Below are positions 33,535 to 45,197 of a DNA stretch of 64,000 nt, in pieces. This DNA comes from a secondary endosymbiont of Heteropsylla cubana. GTDB taxonomy: Bacteria; Pseudomonadota; Gammaproteobacteria; Enterobacterales; Enterobacteriaceae. The notes below the pieces were generated by a model. That model did no database searches and was not told the DNA's origin. It was given only the letters and a program-made list of their open reading frames with translations. A program made the position numbers and the translations under genes. Every line of letters begins with the position of its first letter. The first letter of the stretch is position 1. The stretch spans positions 868,001 to 932,000 of the forward strand of contig NC_018420.1 of NCBI RefSeq assembly GCF_000287355.1, read 5' to 3'.

Positions 33535-34170
33535 TTAAGCAAGGTCTTCTTTTGTTAATGGGAACAAATTTAAGATATTCGACAATATCGATAATATGCT
33601 TTCCACGTATATATTGCATTTGTATTACATGCTGTTGTTCTTATCTCACAGAAAAAAAACCATGCCTCCACCTTCATTTATTTACACCCATAGTGTTTTT
33701 CAGATTATTGACGACGCGTCTGTAACAATGATACCATCAAACCGTTTACCTAATTTCCAATTTTACCAACAATCAATGTGGTGAGTAGAAACATTATGTA
33801 AATCCAGCAACTTTAGTCATCTCTTTTCTTGCTATTGTAATTTTTAATTCGTTTTATTTAATAAACGTATAGAACAAGATGCGCTAAAATAGCAGTTTAA
33901 TATACAAAATTAGTATCAATTGCTAATATTTGTTTTTTTAAATAAAATAATTGGCTTATATCTGATACGATACAAGGTTTAAAATTGTTTTCTAAAAAAT
34001 CATTGACGGTGCCGTATAACGATAAGTTTTACATTCAAAAAAAAGCCTCATCAAATAATATATTCTCTAGATACCGATTCCATAACTTTTTAAGAAAAAA
34101 CGAACATCTTGGATATCTTGTTGTCGAAGCTGAATAACTAATGTTTTATATATCTCTCTAATGTAAGAAA
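33535..34170 (-). pseudogene. pcm: Pseudogene of protein-L-isoaspartate O-methyltransferase
   Basis: Pcm repairs isoaspartyl damage in aged proteins. On the minus strand, across several frames, the following match E. coli Pcm in order: REIYKTLVIQLRQQDIQD (E. coli SRRVQALLDQLRAQGIQD), LFDEAF, VY-TAILAHLV, LDLHNVSTHH, GKRFDGIIVTDAS, HIIDIVEYLKFVPI and the end TKEDLA-stop (E. coli VKGELA-stop). The total span is near normal length (627 bases in E. coli). Frameshifts and in-frame stops break it, and the SAM motif VLEIGTGSGYQ is corrupted. Order and strand (pcm then nlpD) are as in E. coli. Repair of isoaspartate is therefore lost at this locus. Confidence 0.85.
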
Positions 34171-34270
34171 ATCCTTCTATGTTGGAAGTATCTTGATAAC
34201 TCGTATGTTATGTAAGGGCAGTCCTTTTCCCACAGTTTTATTCCTTAAAATATAGAAATAATTAAAATAA
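34171..34270 (-). pseudogene. surE: Possible remnant of the surE 3' end
   Basis: Just upstream of ruined pcm, where surE ends in E. coli, the minus strand reads LPLHNIRVIK, loosely like the SurE end TPLHVDLTAH. Only a few residues match, and nothing further upstream is legible. The call depends mostly on position. Confidence 0.25.
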
Positions 34271-37194
34271 ATTATCTTGTCAATAACACAAATGACATTC
34301 ATTAAAATAACTGTTTTGAAGCTCTATACTGTAAGTCATTTTAGTCGATCTGGACGATGTTTAAAATCGCTAGAATAAGTAGATACCTATATGTAAAAGT
34401 TATAGATATCCTATTTTAAATTTGAATTTAATGATATTTACATATAATATCAACTAATGTAGCGAATGCTTTATTTATTAAATTTCTTGCTAATAATTTT
34501 TGTAATTAAAATTATACATATAATCCTTTTCGGATTATAATTTGAAATATCTCCTGTATTAAAAAATCTGTTTTAATATAAAAATAAAACCTTACTAAAC
34601 TAAAACTCTTAAAAATAAGAAAAATTTTTACCACTAATACAATAAATAAAACTTTAGTATTCTAAAGTATTTCTTTATAAATAAAAACTTTATTATTGAT
34701 AGATTGGTAAAAATTAGTATTGTGCAATAATTATAAAGCTAAAAGGTTTCATATAGATCTTGCCAGATGCTGTTAAAAAAAACGTTATTATATTAACGTT
34801 TTATGATACTTATCAAATTAAATACTTTAATGTTATGCTTAAATAGATTTAGATGCTTGTATGAATTTTTTATTAAAAATACTAAATCAGTGACTAGGTG
34901 ACTAGTTTATCTGAGGTATTTTTTTTGTTTTCCTTTATTATGTAAAATATCTTTTTTTTTACATCTTTTTAAAGTTAATAAGCACTTATATCAATTTATT
35001 TTTTTCTCTCCAGAATGTTCTGTTTATTTAGCAAAAAATCAGATATAGAATCTTCTTATAAAAGGATATTTTTTATTTTCACATATAAATTCTTTTTTTT
35101 TGAAGACGTATTAAAGTAAAAATTTAAGAAAACACGATTTTTAAAACAAATGAAGATGAATAAAATCCCTAATTATTTTATTAAAACCTTGAAAAAGAAG
35201 TATGTCTAAAGACTAAAATACTTAAATGTCGGTTTATTACTTAACTTACAAAACATCAACAATAATTATATAACTGTTGAATAACATAATTAATTGTTGA
35301 TAACAATTTGTAAACATTTAATAATCTAATCTCTTTACTTTTATTTAATTTTTAAACATTTTATTAGATATATCAGTTATAAAAAACAAGAATATTATGT
35401 AGACAATATTACCTATTAATATAACTTGTATAACAAAAATATTTATATTTAAAATATTAATTTCAGATAAATTAACATAAGTCCAAATTCCTCTATTAAT
35501 TAGTTAAACAGAAACAAATAGAAGAAACAATAGATATTTTAAATATCTCTATGTTAAAAATCACTATAAAAATATGTGTATATTACTATAAATTAATAGA
35601 AATTTTTTCTAACCATCAGTATTAAAAATAGATTATTTCTAAAGTTAGACTTAAAAATCATAAAATAACAAAAAAATCTTAGGATATAGAATAAATGAAA
35701 ATTATGATATTAGTTGGTATAAAAAATCAGATATTTTTTTAAAAACACAATCTGATCAGAGAGATTATGTGTGCTTTATTTTTAATATATCTAATATTTA
35801 TTGTTGCAATTTATGTTTTTATATAGATACTTTAGTTCAATTTCACCTTCATGATAAAGGACACAAACTACCTAATTAAGTTTATGGATACATCGAAAGA
35901 GTAGATCTATATATGTATCCCATATCAAAAACAAAATGAGACAATTATTGAAAAATACAACATGGATAAATATTTAATATCACCAAACTAAGAGAATGTT
36001 CTATATTCACCAATTCTATTAAGGTTTTATATCGTATGTTTGATTTTCCATATAAAAAAGAAAATTAAATTGACTTTAAAATTACTTATAATGATAAAAA
36101 TTGATGAATATAGAAAAAAATCAATATATAGGAAGTATTGTTGTTTTTTTATCTAAATCAACAATTTATTATAATGCTACTATTAAAAAAGAAGAAATAT
36201 CAGATTTTTATATATTATTTTGATTTCTTAAATCTATTAATGAATATTTTAATAGCTACCGAAGATTGGTCATATTTACAATATATAGACGATATCAATC
36301 CGTTATCAATAATATATATTTTTCTGACGCAGATTATCACTAAATATGCATAAATATGCAGTAAAAAAAGAGGAAAAACGCCAACATTACAGCGTGTAAA
36401 AATCTACTCTTTAATAATCTTATACTATTTCGATCAACCAGTCGATGAGCTTCGTCTTGATCAACAAGAAATATTCGCAAGAATGATAAAAAATACGTCG
36501 TTGTATAATTTTGGTATAGAACCATAACAACAAAATATAATGTTTGAAATAATGAAAAAAAATAAGAACTTTTTTTAATTAGAGTCATATATAAAATGTT
36601 AATTTTATATCCTCTAGGGATAGGATATTCGTATAAGTATTTTAAATATATCACCATATTTTATTCAAAGGGTACGTGAAGTGGTCGTTTTTTTTATTTA
36701 ATTACCACTTATAGTCAACTTTTTTATACTTATTTTTTTTGATAGAAATAAAAAAGTCTATTATTATAAATATTCTTACTACAGAATTAATAATTATTTG
36801 ATTAACATTTATTTTATTTAATAAAACAATAGACGTTTTATCTGTCTTTATATCCATTTTTTTAAAAACAAATAAAATAAACTATACTAACTAATTATTT
36901 ATATAGTTGTCGTTAAAATCAAAGTCAATAAGGCAGATTTTTTAAAATCTTTAATTTTTATATACAATATTATATACTACTAAATATAATACTATTATAA
37001 TGATTCTTATTCCTAAAAATTTAATTATATAAAGATATTAAAGCAAGAAAGTAATCTTTTATAGGTAAGTGACAAATAAAACAATAAGTATTTTCTTCTA
37101 AAGCATTTATTTTAAGACTCTATACGAATCTGTATATAAATCATTATTTATGCAGTAAGTATCTTTATATCTTAAGACATTAAGCCAATTATAT
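34271..37194. other. 2.9 kb gene-free spacer
   Basis: There is no intact gene. The truD-ispF-ispD genes that precede surE in E. coli are not readable. One unassigned coding-like stretch lies at 36243-36530 on the plus strand and is listed separately. Everything else is AT-rich noise. Confidence 0.45.
36243..36530 (+). pseudogene. Unassigned coding-like stretch with one stop
   Basis: The plus frame reads NILIATEDWSYLQYIDDINP, a stop, then KKRGKTPTLQRVK and YYFDQPVDELRLDQQEIFAR up to GIEP. The composition, with Asp/Glu/Gln/Arg-rich segments, is unlike that expected from random AT-rich DNA. I cannot assign it to a protein. The minus strand is also open here (105 codons at 36340-36657), with a less protein-like sequence. 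Confidence 0.3.
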
Positions 37195-37680
37195 TTATTT
37201 TTTAGTTTTAATCTTTTTATTCGTTCGACAAGAACGAAAAAAATTACTGATTTTATCAGAACAGAGTTGTTCTAATACATTTCCTGTTTTTTTGATTGAA
37301 AAATTTATACCTGGATAATCAAATAAAGCTATCAGTGATCCTGCGGCGCCAGTTTTTTTGTCATGTGTACCAAAAACTAAACGACTGATACGGGCATGGA
37401 TCATGGCGCTAGCACACATTATACAAGGTTCTAAAGTTACAAATAAAGTTGCTTTTAGTAAACGATAATTCTTTATTTTTTGCCCTGCGTGACGCAGTGC
37501 TATGATCTCAGCATGGCCTGTAGGATCATGTGTTTTAATAGAAGAATTTGAACCTTCACCAATAATTTCTTCATCAAGTACTACGACTGCTCCTACTGGA
37601 ACTTCACCTTTTTCTTCAGCTTGACTAGCTAAATTTAAGGCATGATGCATCCATATTTCATCACTATTGTTTTGGATCAT
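37195..37680 (-). CDS. tadA: tRNA-specific adenosine deaminase TadA
   Basis: TadA turns A34 into inosine in tRNA-Arg(ACG), so that one tRNA reads CGU, CGC and CGA; it is essential in E. coli. The zinc site is HAE (His56, with catalytic Glu58) and PCIMC (Cys86, Cys89). MIHARISRLVFGTHDKKTGAAGS follows. It is 161 aa, with a Lys-rich C-terminal tail. The start is ATG at 37680, with AGGGAG five bases upstream. No neighbour from the E. coli locus is kept. Confidence 0.96.
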   Translation of the reverse strand: MIQNNSDEIWMHHALNLASQAEEKGEVPVGAVVVLDEEIIGEGSNSSIKTHDPTGHAEIIALRHAGQKIKNYRLLKATLFVTLEPCIMCASAMIHARISRLVFGTHDKKTGAAGSLIALFDYPGINFSIKKTGNVLEQLCSDKISNFFRSCRTNKKIKTKK

Positions 37681-38373
37681 GAATGCTCCCTGTTAATACA
37701 ACTGAACTAGATTATACCAGTATAACTAGATTTTTCTAACAAAAGTTAGATTTTTATAAGAATAAATTTCGAGTCTATATTGATATTTTATAAGCAAGTT
37801 TTTATAAAAAGATAATTTTATACGCTTTTGTTAAAAATAAACATACGTTTTAAACGATTAAGTATATTAATAAGGTTTGTGTAACGAAATATTATGACAT
37901 ATTTTACTATAAGTAGTAGTCATTTTACTCTTTATTATAGCATTCATTTTACTATAAACGCGTCCTATATCCATATGAATGCTGATTATATAGGATATTT
38001 TTATTACATATTAAAGATGCACTTATATTTTTTACGCGTTTTAAAGGAATATCCACATTTTACGTCATATAAACTGTTGATATATTGATTTAACTGGTTT
38101 TTGCATATAAGTATAAAAAATTAAATAAAAACGTTTATAAAATTAAATATTTTGGATAAACAAAACAACATGCAATCAAAACAGATAGTTAAAAACCGTT
38201 TATAAAACATATAATGACTTCATAAATAATTTGAAAAATTATTGATAATGAACATTTGTAATTTAAGTAATTAGTGTTATAAAAATATTATTTTATGTGA
38301 AATATTATTTTTTTTGACGAAGGTCATTTAATAAAAAAACCTTAAAAACATATATTTATATTAAAATTAACAC
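37681..38373. other. Spacer between tadA and topA
   Basis: I see no gene here. A 64-codon plus-strand frame at 37894-38088 has no similarity I recognise and is rejected. Confidence 0.5.
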
Positions 38374-40995
38374 TTAAGATGATATGGAAGAAGATAATCT
38401 ACGCTTTTGTTTTTTTCTTACCTGCCATTTGTTGTCAATATAAAAAGCGCTCCAACCAGTTGTTTTTCCATTTTGTTCCGATGTAATATATTGTTGTTTA
38501 GTTTTACGATTAAAATGTACTGATGTATTATTCCCTTCATCATCTACAATAGGGGCATCCGCCAGATACCTTAATCTTTCCGGAAGACAATCTCGAAAAC
38601 GTGCTAGTTCAGCTACAAGTGGTGCTCTGGTCTCTCTAGATTTTGGAAATGTATTTGCAGCTAGAAAAATTCCACTTGCACCATTACGTAAAACAAAGTA
38701 AGCATCTGATTTCTTACACTGTAACTTTGGGAGTGGGATAGGGTCCTCCTTAGGAGGAGCTATATCACCATTTGAGAGGACTTTACGAGTATTTTTGCAT
38801 TCATTATTAGTGCAAGCCATGAATTTTCCAAATCGACCCAATTTTAATTGCATATCAGAACGGCACTTGTCACATTCCACTACCGATCCATCATATCTTC
38901 TAGTTCCAAAATTACCTTCTACGACATCGTAGCTATCACATAATGGATTATTGCCACATACATAAATTTTACTATACCTATCAACAAGGTAGGTATCCAT
39001 TGCAGTGTTGCATTTACTACAACGACGTTGAAGAAATAAATCCTTAGTTTCTTTATCTTCGCTTCTTTGTATGTTAAAGGGTTCCAATTCCGAAATTAAA
39101 TTAATAGTATTTTTACAACGCAATTTTGATGCAAGAAGATAACCAGAACAACCAAGAAACACTCCTGTAGTAGCAGTACGAATACCCATGTTTCGGTAAC
39201 ATACCTTACACTTAATACTCGTTATTAGCATTGGGTTTAGTTGCATTCCTCCCTCTTCTGGAGCTTTTTCGGCCTTTTTTAAGTGCTGACTGAACTTATG
39301 AAAAAAAGTATCTAAAACTTGTTTCCATTCTTGTTGATTAGAGGCTACTTTATCAAGACTATTTTCCATATTTGCAGTGAAGTTATAATTCATTATCTCA
39401 TCAAAGTGCTCTTCCAAGCGATCAGTGACGATTTCTCCGATTTTTTCTGCATAAAACCGACGGTTCTTTATATGAACATATCCGCGATCTTGTATTGTAG
39501 ATATTATGGAAGCATAAGTAGACGGTCGCCCAATGCTACGTTGTTCAAGTTCTTTTACTAACGAGGCTTCACTATAACGTGGAGGTGGTTTAGTAAAATG
39601 TTGACTTGGAACTAACTCAACCAACGTAAGTATTTGACCAGATTCGATTACTGGTAGTGGTAACACCTCTGATTTTTTTTGTGTTTCCAGCATAATCTTC
39701 GTCCATCCATCAAAAATTAAAGTTCGATTACGCACACGCAGTTGAAATTTGCCTGCAGCAACAGTAAGAATGGCAGAATTATATTCTGCAGGCATCATTT
39801 GACAGGCAACAAATTGTTGCCATATTAATTGATAAAGTTTTTTTGCATCCGATTCCATATCTTTTAAGTGTTCAGATAAAATATTAATATTGGAAGGACG
39901 GATCGCTTCATGTGCTTCTTGAGCTTTGTTTTTAATATCACACCTATTGGGTTGCGTTGGTAAATAGCGACTTCCAAAAAATGCAAAAATATAATCACGC
40001 ACCATTTTTAAGGCATCTTGACTTAGGTTGGTTGAATCAGTACGCATATAGGTGATATATCCAGACTCATATAAGCGTTGTGCTAACACCATGGTTCTTT
40101 TTACCCCATAACATAAATGTGTGTTAGCTGCTTGTTGTAGCGTAGATGTGGTAAAGGGACATACTGGCTTGCTGGTGGTTATTTTATTATTACTATCTAT
40201 TACAACATAGTTTGCATTTTTCAAGTTGTCTAAAGCAAATTGTATTTGTTTGTTATTAACTGGTTTAAAAGGTTTATTTCCATAATGGGTTACCTGCATT
40301 GTTAATAACGTTGCTTCCGGCGTTTTTAACCTACCATGTAATTCCCAGTATTCTGTTGGCATAAAGATCTTTATTTCTCGCTCACGTTTTACCACCAGTC
40401 GAACTGCAACAGATTGCACTCTTCCAGCCGACAACCCCCGAGCAATTTTTTTCCAAAGAAGAGGTGATACCATATACCCTACAATACGATCCATAAAACG
40501 TCGTGCTTGTTGCGCATTTACCCGATTAATATTGAGTTCAACGGGTTTTTTAAAAGCTTTAGTAATTGCATTTTGAGTTATTTCGTTAAATACAACGCGA
40601 CTAAAACGTTTATCAGAACCGCCGATAACTGTACGCAAATGCCACGCTATAGCTTCGCCTTCTCTGTCAAGGTCAGTAGCAAGGTAAATATGATCCACAG
40701 TTTTTGCTAAAGCTTTTAGTTCGGTTACTACTCTTTCTTTTCCTGGCAAAATTTCATAGTGAGCTTTCCAATCATTATAAGGATCAATACCCATCCGGTT
40801 AACTAATGCATATTTTGCATCCAATTTGATCTTTTTATTTTTTCTGCCTACGCTATTTTTTGTATTTTCTAGACTATTTGTCGGTAAATCACGAATGTGA
40901 CCCATGCTTGGCTTAACTATGTAGTCTTTACCTAAAAATTTATTAATTGTTTTAGCTTTAGCGGGCGATTCAACAATAACTAGAGCTATACCCAT
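38374..40995 (-). CDS. topA: DNA topoisomerase I
   Basis: TopA relaxes negative supercoils by single-strand cleavage. The Toprim domain begins [20 protein letters not shown] and has [13 protein letters not shown]. The active-site Tyr is in [17 protein letters not shown]. Three C-terminal zinc-ribbon modules keep their Cys pairs (CKVC with CSGY, CSKC with CGNN, CDKC with CTNNEC). The last part ends [14 protein letters not shown], with a basic tail. The frame is open 16 codons upstream to 41043, but the start at 40995 matches E. coli ([11 protein letters not shown]) and has AGG 11 bases before it, giving 873 aa (E. coli 865). An intact TopA implies normal supercoiling control. Confidence 0.97.
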   Translation of the reverse strand: MGIALVIVESPAKAKTINKFLGKDYIVKPSMGHIRDLPTNSLENTKNSVGRKNKKIKLDAKYALVNRMGIDPYNDWKAHYEILPGKERVVTELKALAKTVDHIYLATDLDREGEAIAWHLRTVIGGSDKRFSRVVFNEITQNAITKAFKKPVELNINRVNAQQARRFMDRIVGYMVSPLLWKKIARGLSAGRVQSVAVRLVVKREREIKIFMPTEYWELHGRLKTPEATLLTMQVTHYGNKPFKPVNNKQIQFALDNLKNANYVVIDSNNKITTSKPVCPFTTSTLQQAANTHLCYGVKRTMVLAQRLYESGYITYMRTDSTNLSQDALKMVRDYIFAFFGSRYLPTQPNRCDIKNKAQEAHEAIRPSNINILSEHLKDMESDAKKLYQLIWQQFVACQMMPAEYNSAILTVAAGKFQLRVRNRTLIFDGWTKIMLETQKKSEVLPLPVIESGQILTLVELVPSQHFTKPPPRYSEASLVKELEQRSIGRPSTYASIISTIQDRGYVHIKNRRFYAEKIGEIVTDRLEEHFDEIMNYNFTANMENSLDKVASNQQEWKQVLDTFFHKFSQHLKKAEKAPEEGGMQLNPMLITSIKCKVCYRNMGIRTATTGVFLGCSGYLLASKLRCKNTINLISELEPFNIQRSEDKETKDLFLQRRCSKCNTAMDTYLVDRYSKIYVCGNNPLCDSYDVVEGNFGTRRYDGSVVECDKCRSDMQLKLGRFGKFMACTNNECKNTRKVLSNGDIAPPKEDPIPLPKLQCKKSDAYFVLRNGASGIFLAANTFPKSRETRAPLVAELARFRDCLPERLRYLADAPIVDDEGNNTSVHFNRKTKQQYITSEQNGKTTGWSAFYIDNKWQVRKKQKRRLSSSISS

Positions 40996-42608
40996 TTTAG
41001 CTTTACCTAATTGATTTTTTAAAATAAGAAACTTTGCTCTCAAAACCCTAATATCTAAAATTAATCACATTAATTCATACTAGAGAATGAAATAAAAAGA
41101 ATTTTTAAATTGCTTAATATAAAATTTGTCTAATGTGTTTTATATTAGTTTAAGAATTGCTGGTGTATTGCATAATAAATAACTAATCAACAACTTGTAA
41201 CGTTTGTTGGTTATAAAATTTTTAATAATAAAGTAAAATTTAAGATATTGTAAAATAGGAAGTGTAAAATAAAAAAGTTGGTAACTTTGATGTCGAAAGA
41301 GCTAATTAATTAAAATATACTATCTTTAATATATTTTTAACCTAACTAATAAATTGATTATAACTAATTAAATAATTTTATATATTTCTGATTAATGTTG
41401 CACTCTTTAATTGACAAACAATAAATACCCTTTTCTCATTTTTTAATTATATTATACCGATTATAAGCATCATTTGCTCCAAAAAATTTAGATCTATATT
41501 ATTAGGTTTTTTGTTAAAATCTATATTTTTTTTATTTAGAATTACAAAGTTTAAGATCATTGTTTTAATACATATAGAACAATTCTAATCATTTGTTATA
41601 CTGTTTTCCACGCTTTACAACAATACAATACGTTTTGTGTTATAACATTAATTTGTTAAAATAGTCATTTACTTTAAACTAGATCAGAAAACTGTAATGT
41701 TGTATATAACAGATTATAGTTTACAATGCTATTTCAGTTGAAACTGATGTGCTTCTAGATAAAATAATCCTAGTAATTTTCAATAAAAAATAATCTAGAG
41801 GTAAAAAGTAGCTTTATAATAAAAAATAAAAAATATAAGATTGTAGTGAAATCAAAGTTCGTGATATCAAATTAAAAAAAAGTGTTGATGATTATAAAGC
41901 TGACAACACCTATCTTCAGACGGTAATGCGTTAATTTAATTATTTAAGTATTATTTCCTTATGTAAAAAAATAATTGATTTTATTAACTTAACATATTGC
42001 ATGCTACATTAATTAAAAGGTATATTTTTGAATGAAAAAAAACTTATTATGCTAAGCTTTTAGCGTGAAGATTTAAACATTCAAAGAAAATGTAGTCTTA
42101 ATGAAGATGTAATTATTAAACATTCACGTGATATCTTAAAACTTATTTTAAAACTCAAACGACACCTATATTTAAATTCATATCTATATGATTTATAAAT
42201 AAAATACCAATAAACGTAAGAAAAAATGTTTAATATATAAAGATTGTCAGCAATATCGATTTAGCCTCAATATTCTATATTTTTCACTAACTATACTACA
42301 TCGTTCATCAACGAATAGTTCGTTAACATAAACTAATTGTTTATTCAAAAGTAGTTCACAAATATGTAAGTTACTTAAAGCAAGTAAAGAGACTAAGAGT
42401 AATATTTTATTGTTAATACAATTATTTTATATTTAACTTTATCGAGATGTATATAGTTTATATTAAAGTATAATTTATCATATTTATTCTATTAAAGAAG
42501 ATCGGTTAATTTAAATTATTAAAATATGTATATTTTTTTGAATTTATTATCTTTGTATAACATGTATAGCTGATAGAATTATAAAATAATCATCTTATAT
42601 GGTAATTT
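40996..42608. other. 1.6 kb gene-free spacer upstream of topA and lgt
   Basis: This region lies between divergent topA and lgt, so both promoters should be here, but I could not fix them. A short open stretch at 41839-41934 (plus strand) reads SEIKVRDIKLKKSVDDYKAD and ends in a stop; I cannot identify it. The rest is empty. Confidence 0.45.
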
Positions 42609-43487
42609 ATGAGTATTTATTATATTTCCTGCCCTAACTTTAATCCAGTAATCTTTTCTCTGGGTAGTTTTTCCCTACATTGGTATGGTGCAATGTATGT
42701 GGGAGGTTTTATATGTTCTATGTATTTAGCAATGCGACACACACGTTATCCTAAAAGTCAATGGACTAAAAAAGAAATTGAAAGTCTTTTTTATGCTTCT
42801 TTTTTCGGAGCTTTTCTCGGTGGGCGCATTGGTTATGCTATCTTTTATAACGTACATTTTTTTCTTATAAATCCCATTGAACTATTTAAAGTTTGGAACG
42901 GTGGTATGTCTTTTCATGGTGGAATGATTGGAGTGATATTAGTCGTATTATGGTTTTCTTGCCATACTGATCGCTTATTTTTTCAAATAGCCGATTTTAT
43001 TTCACCAATAGTTCCAGTAAGTTTAGGGTTAGGCCGTTTAGGAAATTTTATTAATGGAGAGCTGATTGGGAGAGTCACAAAAAATGCTCCCTTAGCTATG
43101 CTTTTTCCTAATGCTAAACAAGAAGATATGGCATTTCTTTTAACTAATCCTGAATGGTGTCTATTTTTTTCACATTATGGTGCTATACCTCGTCATCCAT
43201 CTCAAATTTACGAAATTCTACTTGAAGGAGTGCTTTTATTCATTATTCTTAATTTTTTTATCCGTAAACCGCGACCGCTCGGGAGCGTATCTGGCATTTT
43301 TCTAATTTTTTATGGTGTTTTCCGTTCTTTAATCGAATTTTTTCGTGAACCTGATAGTCAATTAGGACTATTTGTTGAATTCATAAGTATGGGGCAAATC
43401 CTATCGTTACCAATGATTATTATTGGTCTAATAATAATAATTTGGTCTTACAGTTCCATTCCGATTTCAAATAAAAATACTTACTAG
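42609..43487 (+). CDS. lgt: Phosphatidylglycerol-prolipoprotein diacylglyceryl transferase
   Basis: Lgt adds diacylglycerol to the lipobox Cys of prolipoproteins, the first step of lipoprotein maturation in the inner membrane. There are about seven membrane segments. The conserved stretches are [36 protein letters not shown], the family signature [14 protein letters not shown], and [13 protein letters not shown]. It is 292 aa (E. coli 291). Only a weak ribosome binding site is visible. It fits with nlpD and lolCDE elsewhere in the window. In E. coli thyA follows, but no trace was seen here. Confidence 0.96.
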   Translation: MSIYYISCPNFNPVIFSLGSFSLHWYGAMYVGGFICSMYLAMRHTRYPKSQWTKKEIESLFYASFFGAFLGGRIGYAIFYNVHFFLINPIELFKVWNGGMSFHGGMIGVILVVLWFSCHTDRLFFQIADFISPIVPVSLGLGRLGNFINGELIGRVTKNAPLAMLFPNAKQEDMAFLLTNPEWCLFFSHYGAIPRHPSQIYEILLEGVLLFIILNFFIRKPRPLGSVSGIFLIFYGVFRSLIEFFREPDSQLGLFVEFISMGQILSLPMIIIGLIIIIWSYSSIPISNKNTY

Positions 43488-44156
43488 ATCGTCTATTTTA
43501 CTAAGCTTGATTAATTTATAAACATCCAACTTTCTGTTGAAGAAAATTGAATTCCATTATTTTTATAAACAATTTCGCTATAGTTATTTCAATTATGCAC
43601 TCCAGCGCGGGGATACAATAAAAAATTTTCAACTATCTATAAAAATCGTCGATTTTTAACTTTATTACAGATTAATTTAATAACGAAATTAATTAATAGT
43701 ATATAAAGTCTTTAATTTTTAAAACAACTTTAAAAAGTAAAGTATCTAGCTCTAAATTACTCTATGGCTGAAATAATCATGATATAGAATAATATTGTTA
43801 AAAAAAACATCACATAGTATATCACATTATGTTTTAATTAAAGTTATTTAGATTGGTTGCTATGTTATAAAAAATTTGTCTAGTCAGATATCTCTACATA
43901 ATAAAAATATTTTTTTTAATTCCTTTATTATTTCTATTTAGGATAGTTTCAACTCTTCTATTTTTATATACCAAAAATAAATGTCCGATTTGTTTATATT
44001 CGCACTGAATTGCTAAAATATTAATCTGTACAAAAATATAAGGGAGGAACAACATCATCTATAAAGTTGCAGTTATTCTTCGAAAAAAAATAAGTAATCT
44101 TCGAAGCGTCATTGCAAAGTGAGCAACCTACAATTTTATAAAAAAGGAGGTGTCTA
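43488..44156. other. lgt-manX spacer with a ribosome-binding-like site lacking a start codon
   Basis: No gene is supported. AGGGAGG at 44041-44047 lies 6 bases before ATC, which opens a 22-codon frame to TGA at 44120-44122 containing two TTCGAA palindromes. This may be a dead or non-AUG leader frame upstream of manX. A GC-rich patch lies near 43605-43620. Confidence 0.35.
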
Positions 44157-45110
44157 ATGAGTGTTGCTATTATAATTAGCACTCACGGAGCGGCAGCTAA
44201 ACCATTACTGCAAACCGCCGAAATGATTTTAGGACAACAAAACAACGTCAGCTGGATTGACTTTTTCTCAGGTGAAAACACTGAAACATTAATCGAAAAA
44301 TATATTGCTTGTCTAGCCAATCTCAATACAAAAGCAGGTGTATTATTTTTAGTTGATACGTGGGGGGGGAGCCCATTTAATGCGGCTAGTCAAATTGTTA
44401 TTCATAAAGATAATCATGAAGTCATTACCGGAGTTAACATCCCTATGTTAATTGAAACCTTCATGGCTCGCGATGACAATCTTCCGTTTCAAAAATTAGT
44501 TGAAATTGCTTTGGAAAATGGTCGCACAGGTGTAAAGAGATTAAAATCTCTCAACGTAACACAAACTACTTCTTCTACTATTCAACCGATCAAAAAAACT
44601 AATCACTCAACTCAAAAGCTAGATAATCATATGATTATCAGCTTAGCTAGAATTGATGATCGATTAATCCATGGTCAAGTTGTTACTCGGTGGACAAAAG
44701 AAACTAAAATCAAGCGCATTATTGTAGTTAGCGATGATGTAGCAGCAGACAAGATCCGCAAAACCCTGCTTATGCAGGTTGCACCTCCGGGTATTACCGC
44801 TCATGTAGTTGATGTAGAAAAAGCAATTCGTGTTTATAATAATCCGAAATATGCCAACGAACGCGTGATGTTATTATTTACTAATCCCAACGATGTTGTT
44901 CGCCTTGTAGAAGGCGGAGTTATACTTACTTCAGTTAATGTTGGTGGTATGGCTTTTCGAAAAGGAAAAACTCAAGTAAACAATGCAGTTTCAGTAGACG
45001 AACAAGATGTTTCTGCTTTTAAAAAGCTTAATAAGTTTGGGATTGAACTAGAAGTACGTAAAGTATCTAGTGATGCCCGCATAAATATGATGGATTTAAT
45101 TAAAAACTAG
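44157..45110 (+). CDS. manX: Mannose-type PTS enzyme IIAB (ManX)
   Basis: ManX carries phosphate from HPr to the sugar during uptake of mannose, glucose, glucosamine and related sugars. The IIA domain has its phosphorylated His10 in IISTHGAAA, and LFLVDTWGGSPFNAAS follows. A linker (about 135-155) leads to the IIB domain, whose active His172 is in DDRLIHGQVVTRWTKET. SVNVGGMAFRKGKTQVNNAVS is conserved. It is 317 aa (E. coli 323). An almost perfect AAGGAGG ribosome binding site sits before the ATG. A run of eight G (44362-44369) encodes Trp-Gly-Gly and could slip. manY and manZ follow. Confidence 0.97.
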   Translation: MSVAIIISTHGAAAKPLLQTAEMILGQQNNVSWIDFFSGENTETLIEKYIACLANLNTKAGVLFLVDTWGGSPFNAASQIVIHKDNHEVITGVNIPMLIETFMARDDNLPFQKLVEIALENGRTGVKRLKSLNVTQTTSSTIQPIKKTNHSTQKLDNHMIISLARIDDRLIHGQVVTRWTKETKIKRIIVVSDDVAADKIRKTLLMQVAPPGITAHVVDVEKAIRVYNNPKYANERVMLLFTNPNDVVRLVEGGVILTSVNVGGMAFRKGKTQVNNAVSVDEQDVSAFKKLNKFGIELEVRKVSSDARINMMDLIKN

Positions 45111-45197
45111 AAAATCAATTTTTAATCAGAATTTTTCCTTAAATATCTACAAACAGATACATTGCTCTATTTACGCAAGGTAATTAGGAGAAGCAAA

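Noticed and set aside
33596-33784. 62-codon plus-strand frame
   Set aside because: It lies antisense within the pcm pseudogene, so it is a shadow.
36340-36657. 105-codon minus-strand frame containing VDQDEAHRL
   Set aside because: DEAH-like letters suggest a helicase, but the surroundings lack any other helicase motif, and the opposite strand reads more like protein.
37894-38088. 64-codon plus-strand frame between tadA and topA
   Set aside because: Composition-driven repeats of Tyr, Phe and His; no similarity and no ribosome binding site.
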